64,000 nt of DNA, taken from the NCBI RefSeq assembly GCF_030463535.1, contig NC_132899.1:16656490-16720489 (forward strand), read 5' to 3'. Origin of the DNA: Salminus brasiliensis. Its lineage: Eukaryota > Chordata > Actinopteri > Characiformes > Bryconidae. The translations under genes and the position numbers were made by a program. Position 1 is the stretch's first letter. Every line of letters starts with the position of its first letter. The notes below the pieces were generated by a model that was not told the origin of the DNA, ran no database searches, and was given only the letters and a program-made list of their open reading frames with translations. Below are positions 30,111-61,115 of the stretch, piece after piece.

Positions 30111-30224
30111 GGCCATATTTGTTGATGTGTCACCTCAAGAAAACAGAGCATTGGACGTCCAGTACCTTGTGAATAGTTCAGCCAATATGGTAAACGGTCA
30201 CATCAAATGGATCTAACATAACAG
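30090..30224 (+). other. ccdc186: Non-coding first exon of ccdc186 with a short upstream ORF
   Basis: The donor ACAG/GTAAGT at 30224 joins to the acceptor at 32298 before the coding exon (32299 onward, ATG 32319). Inside the exon, ATG at 30187 opens a nine-residue upstream frame (MVNGHIKWI) closed by TAA at 30216. Its ATG context is CAATATGG. The exon's 5' limit is a guess. Confidence 0.5.
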
Positions 30225-32298
30225 GTAAGTCAGATGTTAAGTTGAGGGTAATCCGAGTTAACCTGCTGGCTACCTGACAGACAGCGCAGGTCTGCGTTAG
30301 CGGTGTAGCTAGCGAGCTAATCAGGTGTTTTTCTAGGAGAGTCTGTGCTAGCTAGCTAGCTAGCTAACTGTTACACCCTCGCAGCCCATGAGTCTTAAAA
30401 TGTTGGCCGGCACACACACACACACACCTGAGCAGTTTCAGTGGCTTTTTCTATGCGACATTTAGCTATCTGTACCGATAGTGTCGTTAACCGAGCTCCT
30501 TCAGGTTGTCGGAGGATTGGAGCAGTAGGGAAGGGAGGCTTTCGCTGCTACACACTGCGGTTTCTGACCGGAGGCTTTAAAACTAGCAGCTGTTTCCCCC
30601 GAAGCTATCGGTTATATATGATATTAATAGCTCATTGTCAGTGTTATCGATTTGGAAAAACTACAGATCTATTCAGCTATTCATACCACTAGATTAAACT
30701 GTAGCTAGCTATTAGTAAGCTACAGTAGTAAGCTGGCTGTGTTGAGCATCACACATTCACATTCACAGCCTGTTTTGCTTAAGGTAGCACTGCTTGTACT
30801 TGTACTTGTACTTTCTTTGGAGTATTCTGCTGTACACTGCTGTACTGGGGCTTAAATACAGTCCTTTTTATATAAAAAGTTTAGCCCAGCTGTCTCACTT
30901 CTTTATGGACCAGGACTTTTCTGACCCGGTCGTTATCTAATGAGGTGGTGGTGGTGGTGGCAATAAATGTGTTATAGCCTCAAAACGTTTTTCCCCTGGT
31001 CTCTTCAATTTTAGAAATTAGATACATTAAATGTGTTACCCCATGTAACAGGTCCATCACTTAGTGTGTGTGTAACGTAATAATTTATACTAAACCATTT
31101 GTTCCATGTTTTGCTCACTGACGGTCTCTTATTATCATCCTTAGTAACAGTCTTGCAAAGCGTTTTTTGGACCCACAATATCATCATACGCAGTTTGCTG
31201 TCTGTGTTCGCTACTTTGTAGTTTTGGGAATAAGGGATTGTCAGCTCTCCTTTTTTCTCCCCTTAGGCTCAACATTTATTGTTTTTGTCTTGTATTAGTG
31301 AAATTATTATTATTATTGTTATTGTTATTTTTTTGCCATCTTGGCTAGATCATCTGGTGAGTTTTAGTTTGCTGCAGGTTGTACAGTTCAGTTCACTCAT
31401 GTTGGACCATCCTTGGACGTTCAGTTTAGGGGTGTGTTTCAGCAGATACAGCTTGTCTTGTTCTTGTCAAGTTTACATTGTTTACCTGTAATGTCTAACT
31501 CTTTCTGTCAGTAGCCTGACAGAGGACCGTCTCCCCCCTTTCCAGTGACTTAAAGGATCTTAACAGTAAACTGTACCTGGCTTCACACAGTTCTGTTCAA
31601 AGTTCATTTCTGTCGCCCTTTGGCTCTTACTCTTACTTTCTCACAGAGCCTCATTCAGGAAAGGAAAGAAGGCCTGGTTCACTTTTTTTTTTTTTTTTTT
31701 TTTTACATTTGCAACACTTGATTTGCCTTGTAACTTTATGTGCACTTGCCACAACGTTGGTAGTGATAATGTTAGCCCAGTTCCCACCACACTGTATTTA
31801 TTGGGGGGGGGGGGGGGGGGGGGGAGTACCACTGGTGGCGTATTGTAAAGACATTACAGTGACAAACTATGACTACTATGTAAGCTATGTACGTAGTTTG
31901 TCATGTTAAATAATAATGTTGATTAACACTAAATATTTAATACATTATTATGTTAATTAACAATTCCAGCTCAAGCTAAAGTAAGCAAGGACAGACTGTA
32001 AAAAGGGTGCAAAAGTTCTGTGCTGTTTGATAGTGTGTCTGGGACCTGGTGTGACCATGAGCTAAGGTTAGCACAAGGAGGAAATGACTGTTGTTTCGGC
32101 TGGCTTACTGTCCACATTGCAGGAAGGAACTATGATAATCCAAAACAGCTCTATGTTGTTGTGACTTCTAGAAAACTTCAGTCAGACAGATACTTACTTA
32201 TGAATTAGAGGTATATTCCTGCTTAGGCTGTATTAATGTTATTGTACTGACTGATATGCTTTACTTGTTGGTGAATGGTAATGTTGTATTCTTTTCAG
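30225..32298 (+). other. First intron of ccdc186
   Basis: A 2.07 kb intron in the 5' UTR. It carries a GCTA tetranucleotide repeat at about 30347-30366, a GGT repeat near 30944-30960, a T run at 31682-31704 and a 22-base G run at 31803-31824. No exon was recognised. Confidence 0.55.
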
Positions 32299-32318
32299 GT
32301 CTGGAGCTTTAGGAGAGT

Positions 32319-51324
<19,006 letters not shown>

Positions 51325-53395
51325 CAGCGCTGCTCTTGGTGGAGAGATGGGCACACTCCGGAGGAGGTGGTCTCTACAGGATATCACACCTGATGGCGGA
51401 CCAAGTTTACCATGAGATCAGGTGCTCTAAAGGACCAACTTTTATGGTTATTAGCTCAAATATATACACAAAAACATTCACATGTCCAGTACATGCTTCC
51501 ACATTATGCATGACCAGTTGAAAAAAGGGAGAGGCCAACCAGCCAGAAAGTCACCATCCTCTTGGGGGACACCTCCATCTTCTCGGTCATCTCTTATTTG
51601 CCATCTGGCTGACTCCTCCTTCCACATTCTCTCTCTCTCTCTCTTTTTTTTCTCTCTCACACACATGGCCAGTGTGAGCTTCTCTGTGGAATGTAGCTAC
51701 TGCACCTGCCCTTTGTGGCCTGAGCCAGTCTCTCAAGCTCCCAGCTGAATTGCACAACCCAATGACTTGCAAGATATAAAGCCTGGAAGATGAATGAATG
51801 GATGAATTAATTAATGACCGGGTGAATGGGTGTCCTGATGAAGGTACTTCCATTTTCCTCTGAAGAATTGAAAGTGCTTGACCCTACTAATGGAGTCATG
51901 TTGGAAAAGGGGGATTCAACGGGTAATGGTGCATTTTAGAAGCAGAAAATGGCTTCAGACCTGCTCCTCTTTATTATCTCGCCGCGTAGAGGCGAAAGCG
52001 TCTTTCTCTCGCTCATGATGTATACGTGCCAATTACTGAATGTGTTGCATAACGAGCAGACCCTAATGCACACTCCCACGTGTTCTACCCTGAGAGAGAG
52101 GAAGAGGGAGAGCTAGAGCGAGGGGACATTGTTTTCTTCACAAGGTTCTCTTCCAACCAGATGCCATTTTCTCTGCACGGCCCTTGTAAAGCACTTAAGC
52201 AGGAAAGGCCATGCCAAAAAATACAGCGCCTGCACTTTGCCCATATTAAGTGTCTTGTTGCAGAATAATACAAATTAATCATAATAACTATCTGGAAGAG
52301 TTGGGTAGTCTAAGGCTGGTCTTTAGTAAGTGAGCTTATGTGTGTTTTTAATTTATTTTCCTGGTCTAATGAATTAATTTCTTATTAAATCAATTGGTCA
52401 TTGTTTTTTTTTTGTTGTTGTTTTTTTCCCCCTTTCCTTTTGTCCTGCTTGCTGAGAGGAATTCAACCTCTGCCTCTTGTCCTCTGTCGAAAACTGCCAG
52501 TATTTATGTTTTAGCATACACACTCTCTTCCTCCCTCTAATGCTGTTTGTGTTTTCTTGTATGAAGCTGTTGTAAGGCTGAATTAAAGAGGCGGTTGCTC
52601 ATTTAGCTGCGGTTTAAAGGGATAAGTGGGGAAAGCCCGGTTAACTGAAGGAGACGTTGTAAATATTGAGGGCATAAGTGCAATTCTGCTTTTTCCACCC
52701 TTTGGTATTTGCCGGAGAGAGTGACCCGTTCATGAAACATGCCTGAGCCGCGATTACCGCAGCTAATGTCCTATTTAAAACCCCAAAAATAATGGATTTG
52801 GTAGCATCAGATTCCTTGTGTGGAAGTAAACCACACTGTGTGCGTTCTGCAGGCTGTGTTCTGACTGACTGGAAAATTCTGCTCTGCACACTGAAGAGAA
52901 CGAATGGAACAAATGCCTCATTGGCTGCTGCTTACAGACTTCTTTCATCTGTCTTTATTCCTTACACCTCCAGAAGGTGAAAGTATGAAGGATCGTTTGG
53001 GATATGTCGGTGTGTACTGGACCACCTCATGTCTTCATCTGGCAGCCTTTGTCCAGCAATCAAGCCCAGCTAAGCATGAACTGCTCTAAAAAAAAAAAAA
53101 AACGTAAAGACGTAAAGCTCAAGCTTATTCAAGCCATCTTCTGTTTTTTTTTTTGTTTGTTTTTTTTTTTCCCTTGCATCTTTTTTCTCCACACTCCATC
53201 ATCTCTCAGACACGCCAGAGACATTCCCTGGAAATAAGAAAAGGCCGATGGAAATTAAGATATTTATGCAATGTTGGGATAACAGATATTTACATGGGGG
53301 CCTGAACTGTCAATAATTCAAGGGACAATTTCCTAATTTATTCAATATCCCACTGAAATGATCTGTTGAAGTATGAAGTGATGAATTATCTCTGG

Positions 53396-53428
<33 letters not shown>

Positions 53429-53670
53429 CGCGTGTGTGCGCCTGAGTGGTGAATCGTAATTGATGAAGAGAAACAAAAACAATTGTCTTGATTCTGTTGC
53501 TGGTCTGTCTTCTATGCTTTGTTCGATTGAGTAGTCTGTCAAACTGTGATTATACATTTGTAGATATGATGTCATGTACAATGGTCTAATGTTTTTAAAG
53601 CTATGATTCTTGATTCCTTTCTGTATATATGGTGCTTACAGGGAATTAAAGAAAAGATGGCCATGTCCAC
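51325..53670 (+). other. ccdc186: Probable 3' UTR of ccdc186
   Basis: The stop at 51324 is followed by 2.3 kb of DNA without exons. An ATTAAA at 53645-53650, after a GTATATAT stretch, is the best distal polyadenylation signal. An earlier ATTAAA lies near 52581. Features inside: CT repeat at about 51621-51660, T-rich runs near 52404-52440 and 53140-53170, and a GT repeat at 53399-53425. The extent is inferred; the UTR could stop earlier. Confidence 0.4.
53399..53425. repeat. (GT)n microsatellite
   Basis: About 13 GT units in the probable ccdc186 3' UTR. A shorter GT run lies near 22578-22604 upstream of ergic2. Confidence 0.85.
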
Positions 53671-53889
53671 AAAAATGGTGTTTTATTTGAGGTGTGCCAC
53701 TCCGTCTCAGCATCACAAAGCAGCAGTGCTACTTTTAGGCATGATCGCATTCATGTAAATGCCTAAGCATGGAACTTCTACCCTGTTATTCAAAATATCA
53801 CTGATGATGTGAATTACAGGGTAAAAGTCAAGCATCAGCACATGCCCTATTTAACAGTATAGCAACAAAGTATAGTATAGCCCCCAAAC

Positions 53890-54010
53890 AATTCTCAAAA
53901 CCTCTCGAGCTCGGGCTGCTGGTAGCAAAGCAGCATGGCTCTGGATTTAAACTTACAGCTCCCATGCCATAGTGTCAACGCATTAGTCCACTGAGCCACC
54001 CAGAGCCCAC
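53890..54010 (-). mobile_element. tRNA-derived SINE
   Basis: Read on the minus strand, GGGTGGCTCAGTGGACTAA (A-box type) is followed about 35 bases later by AGTTTAAATCC (decayed B box). A body then reads GCCATGCTGCTTTGCTACC and CAGCCCGAGCTCGAGAGG. This is the usual layout of a fish tRNA-related SINE head and body. The end of the tail is uncertain. Confidence 0.6.
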
Positions 54011-54270
54011 AACCATGATTCTTTTGCATTGCTAAAAGAACCATCTGAAGCACTTCAATTTTCAATCGGGTATGATCTTAAAACGAAGGGATAGAACTGA
54101 TAAATTCAAGCACAATAAAAGGCTCTCTGGTGTCCAATCCAGTGAATTTTCTGATCCATGGTAGAGGGACTTGCTTCCACCCGTCAGTAGATTGCTGAGG
54201 TAGAGGAAAATGCATTTAAATGTCTATCTGTTCCGACACAGGGCAGTTTAAGAGAGGATAGCGTGTCTAT

Positions 54271-54424
54271 CAGTGTTTCCTAATCTTAGCCCCAATTCAT
54301 GCTCCTGACTCTCCTAACTCAATTCTAATGATTACGAAGCTTAGAAGGATAACGTGGGCATGTTTGAGTTAAGCAACACAAAGAGGAAACTATGCAGTGC
54401 AAGCAGCAGGATTGAGAAACGCTG
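54271..54424. mobile_element. Decayed MITE-like element
   Basis: Ends GTGTTTCCTAATCTTAGCC and CAGGATTGAGAAACGCTGG are imperfect inverted repeats of the same general type as the element at 68-255. No coding capacity. Confidence 0.4.
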
Positions 54425-54834
54425 GATTATGTGCATCGCCTGCATTATAATTCATCCCTCTGTGTTCTCCTCTAAGTGTTCTTGTAGTCAGGAGCAATAT
54501 CACAAAACATTTAGGTGATATCCAGAACAAACACAGCAGTGTTTTAGTTCTACCTCCTGGCCTCTCAGGTAATATTAAAACACCTGCATGGTGAATGCCC
54601 TCCCCGAAGTTTACACTGGTTGTGTGACCCTGACACAAGGGCAGTGAAATACATGGAACTACAGCAGGTTACTCGCCACCCTCTGCATGCTGCTCTGTGG
54701 ACCATAGTCTGATGCATTTTGTTTAGCCATTTTTTTTATCATCATCTCTTTTTCAGTAGGGGACAAAATATTAGTACAGTTTTATAATATTTTGCAGATG
54801 GAGGGAAGAGGATCTTCAGAGTTTTATATATACA

Positions 54835-55371
54835 CACCGATCAGCCACAGATCGGTGAAGTGTATAACATTGATTGATTGAATAACATTCTGGTTGCACT
54901 GGCACCTGTGGAAGGGTGGCATACACAAATTTATTCAGCAGGTGAACAGTCAGCTCTTGAAGTTGATGTGTTGAAAGCAGGCAAAATAGAGAAGTGTAAA
55001 GCTCTGAGCGACTTTGACAAATTGTGATGGCTAGACGACTGGGTCTGAGGACTGGGTCTGATGTTCTCCAAAACATCAAGCAGGTCTTCCCAGATGGGGT
55101 GTTCCCAGTGTGCAGAGGCTGGTACCTACCATAAGTTACCCAGTGAAGAGGTGACCCAAGGCCCTTTGATGCCTACTGGTTCAATGATGAACTCTCTATT
55201 ACAAATATGGTTCATTATGCAACCAATAGTGGTTCTTCTATGGCATCGCTCAAAGAACCATGTGAAGCCTATGCCTTGTGAAGTCCATCTTGATGTGTGG
55301 GAGTTGGTACAATGGTCACCTGCACAATATTAGTATTAGGCAGGTGATTTCAATGTTATGGCTGATTTGTG
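54835..55371 (+). mobile_element. Internally deleted Tc1-like transposon relic, copy B
   Basis: Starts CACCGATCAGCCA and ends AATGTTATGGCTGATTTGTG (inverted repeats). Inside, GATGGCTAGACGACTGGGTC TGA, CTCCAAAACATC and GTGTTCCCAGTGTGCAG fit the helix-turn-helix coding part of the same family as copy A, in the opposite orientation. Stops and a large internal deletion make it inactive. Confidence 0.7.
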
Positions 55372-57504
55372 CATCTCTCTCTCTCGATAGATAGATAGAT
55401 ATCTGTCTTTTTTTTTTTTAAATAAAGAACCATCCAATTGCAAGGGCTTTAAAGAATACATTGTATTTATTTTCTGATAAATTACATTTCAAATTGAAAT
55501 TACATTGGTATGGTCTGAAATGCCTCACTTTAGTGTTCACAGGGTGGTAAAAACCAGGAAGCTGAAGGGTTCTATGCTTCTAAAATGTATCGACAAAAAA
55601 ACATTAATGGTGGAAACTTTTTATTCTTTATTATTTGATCATTATCAACATTTCACGGGTGGTTTTAGATAGTAAATATAATGGCTATATTTTGATTAAA
55701 GTTCCACTACAGTGAATAGTCTCACACCAAACCCCCTCTGAATGGCTTTGTTTACACCTAAACCACTGACTTCCCCATTGAATTGCGTACTAGCACATGA
55801 TATTCCTTTTAAAAAGAGAAAAGTGCTGCCTTTCTCTAGTTGCCAGAAGCAGCCATTGACATCCAGCACTTACAGTAGTGGCATAGGCGAGGCTCAGTTG
55901 GGCACCCCGTCTCTTCTGCACTGCTTTCCAGTGTGGTGTAACTGTAGTTCTTGTCCCTGCAGTGTTTAATGTCCTCTCTGATAGGGTTCGAGCCTTCAGG
56001 AGTTACGCAAGCTGCTATTATACTCAACAAAACTGCAGCAGGACATTGAAGGCTTGTTCGCTCATTTTAAGCTGTAATTGAGGTGGTGTGTTTCCTGTAA
56101 TCTAGCGGCCTGCGCTAATAATAATTCTGTTTACCCAAATGTCTGAATGTATGCGGAAAACAGAGACGCTATCACAATAGCAAACATACACCAGTCTTCG
56201 ACAGCCGGGGAATCACTTGCATAAACAGAAATATGTTTGGAGGAGAGCTGAACTAAAAAAGGATGAAAAACATGGATGTTCCCATGATGCTCTGTCCAGA
56301 TAACAGCAAGCGTGTTCATACCAGCTCGTTAAATGACGAGCAGCGTGACTTTAAACGCTGTGATCTTTGAGACTGTGGGCATGATTTTCTCCTCATTTAA
56401 ACTGAAGCACATAGCTGAAGCAAGATCTCTCTGATCACAGCTCCTCTCACTTTGTCAGGGTCTCTCTCTCTCTCTCTCTTAAAGTGGTCCTGAGTTTCAT
56501 CAATACAGTGAAGAAAGCATCCTTGAAATTCGGCTCACCTGTGTGACATTTTGGTGGCTGCTGGAGGTGGGGAACTGGAGAGCTGTCTTTGCTCTTGGTG
56601 CCAGTAGGACATTGCATGAACCCAGCTGGCAGGCTATTTTTAGTGCCTCCCGATAAGGCGCTCGGAAACTCATCAGCCTTGAGGACCTCCAGTGAATTCA
56701 TAAGCCATGGTTAATGTCTACCACCGGGGCAGTTATCTTGTCAGTGGTAATGGTACTCTCACTCTCACAGATGATTAAACTCTTATACTTTACTAATATG
56801 TCTGTGTAATTATTGAATACATCAGTAACTACAGCAAATACAGAAAGTGCAGAAGACCTAGAAGTATTCATAAAATGTTTGGTGTGGAAGTTGCTTCTTT
56901 CAGCTTTCACACAGCACAAAAACAACCAGATAGTTCCAAACAGTCATTTCCCCCCTTGATAGAGCTCAGTTGGGACTGGGCTTTATGCATACAAGAGATA
57001 TCAGTGCTATATTAGAATTAGTACTGCGTTTTTTGGAAAAAATAAAAATGTAATTTTTCTATTTATATGTTTTGTATATACATATACACACTGATAATGT
57101 GCAGGAGATTGGAATGGAACTGTCCATACGCTATTAAAAAAAATCTTATTAATATGTTCTGTAATTCTAAATACAACAATAAGCCCATTTTAAATATTCA
57201 GTCAGCTAGTCACCAATTCAAATATAAAAATATATATTTTTAGATGTTTTATTAATTTTTTAAGCATTTAAAGTAATGCATTAATCACTTTACTTTTTTT
57301 TTTCCTTAAACAACATTGAGATGTAATTACAAATTTTGATACAAAGAGGATATTAATTATATTCTAGCATTTTTTGTTATTCATTTTAAAGCCATTTAAG
57401 CCTTTTCTTGTTTTATTTGATATCTGAAATCTGATTTATTTTTTCAATATTATTATATTTATTTCTCTCATAATTCTTAAAAGGAAATTTCATCTTAAAA
57501 CTCA

Positions 57505-57735
57505 TGCACACAGTTTTCACAATTCTGACATTCACCAATGTTTTCTCTGGGGTTTGTTTAATTTATGAGGACAATAGGATTCATCATTATAAGAGCATAG
57601 CTGAGAACAACTCTGTGGTCTGATGTAGATTTTTTGTTAGAACTTTTCTCAGTACAAGTACAAATGCGAGTCTTAGGAAGATAATGGTGAATGTGGCCCA
57701 GTGTATCCAGGCTTTTGAACAGTAGTGTGTATACA
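57505..57735 (-). mobile_element. Transposon relic with a Tc1-type end
   Basis: On the minus strand it begins ACTACTGTTCAAAAGCCTGG ATACAC, similar to the ACTACC(A/G)TTCAAAAGTTTGG ends of fish Tc1-like elements. About 150 bases inward it shares about 85 bases with 1733-1820. The other end was not found. Confidence 0.45.
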
Positions 57736-58733
57736 GTTGTATTTCAGTCTTTGCTCAAACCCCCCACAACCCTGTTCAAATGAGTAAAAATAAGTGAACC
57801 AGTCCTCTACATGGAGCACATTTTTGCATATTTGAATGAATAATTAATTTGCATTTATTCAATCTAATCAATTATTTAAGAAAATAAATTCTATATCTAC
57901 CAAATGTTTGCATACTATTAAACTTAAATGTACTTACTGTTACTGTCATTTAGAGAGAGAAAAAAAACTATCTTAATTTTTTGCCATTTTTACTTGCTGA
58001 TATCATTTGAATCTGGCAGTTATTCTTTGCATTGTGGTGTGAAAGTTACGGTTTTTCGTCTCCTGTAAAGTTGCTGATTTGGAGATTCAATGTCTTATGT
58101 GTGACAATGACTCTCTACCTCTTTTAACCATGAGCTTAACTGAAGCTTCTGACAATACGCTGCGACCACATGTTCAAATGATCCGTTACGCAACATGAAC
58201 CCAGCATAGTGCATGTTCTCTTAAGGAAGTCTGATCAGTGGCCATACTGACGAATGGAAACTCGGAGACACTGAAGAATGTTTGGAAGCCAGCCAGACAT
58301 GCAGGTACACACACTACATGCTTGGCCATCAGCACCTCATCAGACAGCTCCATAGTGACTGCATGCCGCTGGTCAGCGTGAGGAGGAAAATCAGAGGAGT
58401 CTTATCTCTGCAATGTGCTAATGGCAGCTTCTGGCTGACATAAAAATGTGTGTAGAGATTGGTGCTGATCCAGACGAGGTACTTATAGTCATGTAATGGA
58501 AGTTCATTTTCAACCTGGCACATCTTTGAATGTGACTTTCTGCCTCTGTTAATAACCACTTAAATGACTTCAGGCTGAATAGGTGGGTGTATTTAAATCC
58601 ATTCATTTTTATGACAACTCGGGTCCTTATGGGTCCTTTCGGCTAATGCGCAGTGTAACCCTAAACCTTATTCGGACGGGATTAGTTTGTAATAAAAACT
58701 TTACACCTCCCCTTTGTGATAAAACTCACATCC

Positions 58734-59671
58734 AGACAGCAATTATTTTAGGCTAAATCACATTATCATATGACACTGGCTCTTATGTAAGTCAGGGCAA
58801 CGCAAAAACGTTTAAGTGTCTAATAAGCTCCTTGGACAATAAAAAGTCATCTTGCTTGTTTAAGGTGGTAGTAAGTTCAGGCTTTTACAGATAGTGTTGC
58901 ACACGGATGATTGATCTATAAATACCTGCGGGGTGTGCAACAAGATTCATAGATTGGGAAGAGGTGGTACAGTGCAGTGAATGTCTTGTTCGATAGCAAA
59001 GCAGATGTTAATGATTGGCAAAAAAGAGTGACAAAGTCACACTGTGTGCCAAAGGCCATAGTGTGATGAAAGTAGCTAAATTTGAAGCAAGAACTGCTTC
59101 TTAATGTCAATGCAGGTCCTTCACAATTAATTTTAGAAAAAACACTCGCCAGGGTATTGCATACCACCAACATATATAGCAGAGTGGCAAGCAACAGGCC
59201 TTTTCCCACTTCAACTCAAGAATGCAGAGAATTTCTGGTAGACTGGGATTTTTGCCACTGCTGGTAGACCCGTATGACCGTACGCTTCGATACACCTGCA
59301 GATTCAGCTCCTCCTTCACACTATGGCCTTTGGCACGTCCAAATGCAATCAATCCTTTTTGCCAATCACTTTTTGCCAATTAATTTTTGCCTGCTTTACG
59401 ACCCATTTTGTACCGTACCACCTCTTCTCAATCTATGAATCCCGCCACACACCCCACAGGTATTTATAGCCTAATCATCTGCAAGAGCCTGAAGTTCTTA
59501 CCACCTTAAACATGCAATTTTGTGTCTGGGGAGCTTATTAAACAAGTTCTAAATTATGAAATGAAAACTTTCATAAAAATAAAAAAAATAATTGTAATTT
59601 TGCTTCGCCCTGAACTACTTAAGAGCCAGTGTCCTATTATAATGTAATTTAGCCTAATGTAATTGCTGTCT
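58734..59671. mobile_element. Long-arm foldback element carrying Tc1-like helix-turn-helix remnants
   Basis: AGACAGCAATTA at the left and TAATTGCTGTCT at the right are the ends. Arms 58734-59078 and 59307-59671 are imperfect reverse complements, each about 350 bases (shared GACACTGGCTCTTA, TGTTTAAGGTGGTA, ATAAATACCTG, GAAGAGGTGGTAC, GCCAAAGGCCATAGTGTGA). On the minus strand, 59379-59150 in broken frames reads WQKGLIAFGRAKGHSVKE, then a frame shift and a VYQQW-like helix. This resembles the N-terminal DNA-binding region of Tc1-type transposases. The catalytic domain is absent. Confidence 0.65.
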
Positions 59672-59831
59672 GTTCTTTTTTATTACTGAGGAGAGGTGTA
59701 GAGTTACACAGCATTACGCAGTTCTCACGAGAGAGTTACATTGTGTAGTAGCCGGCATGCCTGGGCCTAAATTAGCAATGACAGACCCTCCTATTACAAG
59801 TCCATGTACCAAGTCACAAGTCTGGATCTCG

Positions 59832-59980
59832 ATTGCATATCATCAACATATATCGCAGAGTGGAACGCAACAGGCCTGCTTCTGCTCAAGAATGCAGAGA
59901 ATTTTCAGTAGACTGGGATTTTTGTCACTGCTGGTAGACCCGTATGACCGTACGCTTCGATACACCTGCAGATTCAGCTA
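59832..59980. repeat. Direct partial duplicate of the foldback interior
   Basis: About 150 bases match 59154-59310 in the same orientation (CAACATATAT(A/C)GCAGAGTGG, AAGAATGCAGAGAAT, GTAGACTGGGATTTTTG, CTGGTAGACCCGTATGACCG). The second copy lacks the rest of the arms and sits 160 bases beyond the element. Confidence 0.7.
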
Positions 59981-60910
59981 CTTCCATAATGTAATGTAAA
60001 GTAAACCCATCGTTTATAACCCAAATGTAAATGATCTCTCATCCTCAGTCAATTATTCCTGTTCCTCCAGCTCTCTTTCTGTTTTTTCTTTCAAAAACAA
60101 CAGCTACCAAATGGCCACTGCTGCATGTCAGCGATGGTACACACTCCAGACATGTGGCCATATCAAATAGAATGCCAGGATGATGGGGAAGCGTTCATTT
60201 CACAGGTGTTTAATCCAAAGCGTATCACACGTATGTGTTCGCACCATAAGGGCCCTTGTCTGAAAGGCCTCCCTCCTGTCAGGCTAGATATGAGCTCCTG
60301 CCAAACAAATAATTACTAATAACAAGGTGGGACGGTGCCAGCAGAGCGCTGATGATGTAGGCAGTAGTGTTACTGTTTTTTTAAACTCTGCACCGTTGTA
60401 TTAGAAAGGGTAATCGCATTCAAATAAGGTTCATTAGCTAAATCAGACCGGCCATATTCCACTCAGCCTTTCTAGAGTGGTTTTAAATGTGCAGTGGGCC
60501 TCTGGGGACAGCTCAAAACGCTAATGCATTTTAAAGCATCCAATCCCGCCATGATTAATAGCACACAGCTGTGGACTCAAATAAAATGTTTCCCTTATGA
60601 GCCAATTCAAAACGTCAGGCCATTACAGCTGCTTACGCCTAGATTTTCACAGAAGAATTAAACGGCCTGTAGTCTACTGGAACAGGAAGAAAGTCATTTT
60701 TAACCTCCTCTTACCGTCCTTCCATCATCCAGAGTTTTGTCTATGCTAAGGGTTAGTATCATAAGCTCTGTGATAGAGGAGGAAACCATAACGAAATCTG
60801 ACAGAGCCTTAAAGTAACAGGATTTATTACTGACCTCAGTTGCAGTTATTCATCAGGGCAAGTTCTGCATCTGTCAACCCTGCTGACAAATCCAGCTCAA
60901 GACCTATATT

Positions 60911-61115
60911 TGGTAGCTGGTTTCGGATAGTCTGAGCTGGTCTTTGATGCTAAAGGTGGTTGAAAAGCTAGTCATCCAGGCGAAAACGGTATGCTGGTAA
61001 GCTAGCTGGTTAACCAGGTCTTGACCAGCAAACTGTATGTTGGATTTGATTTGGTCATGTTGGTTGTCCAGCATGGTCTTGCTGGTCATGCTGGTCAACC
61101 AGCGTGGTGGCTGGG
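60911..61115. repeat. GCTGGT/ACCAGC-rich imperfect tandem repeat
   Basis: Many imperfect GCTGGT and ACCAGC units (AGCTAGCTGGTTAACCAG, TTGCTGGTCATGCTGGTCAA) form nested small inverted repeats. Same unit type as 11270-11405. Confidence 0.55.

Noticed and set aside
30225-32298. Possible intronic microRNA (human CCDC186 hosts MIR2110)
   Set aside because: I found no convincing 60-80 base hairpin with a recognisable mature sequence in the introns read by eye.
55975-55995. GGTTCGAGCC resembling a B box
   Set aside because: No A box at a proper distance and no cloverleaf stems.
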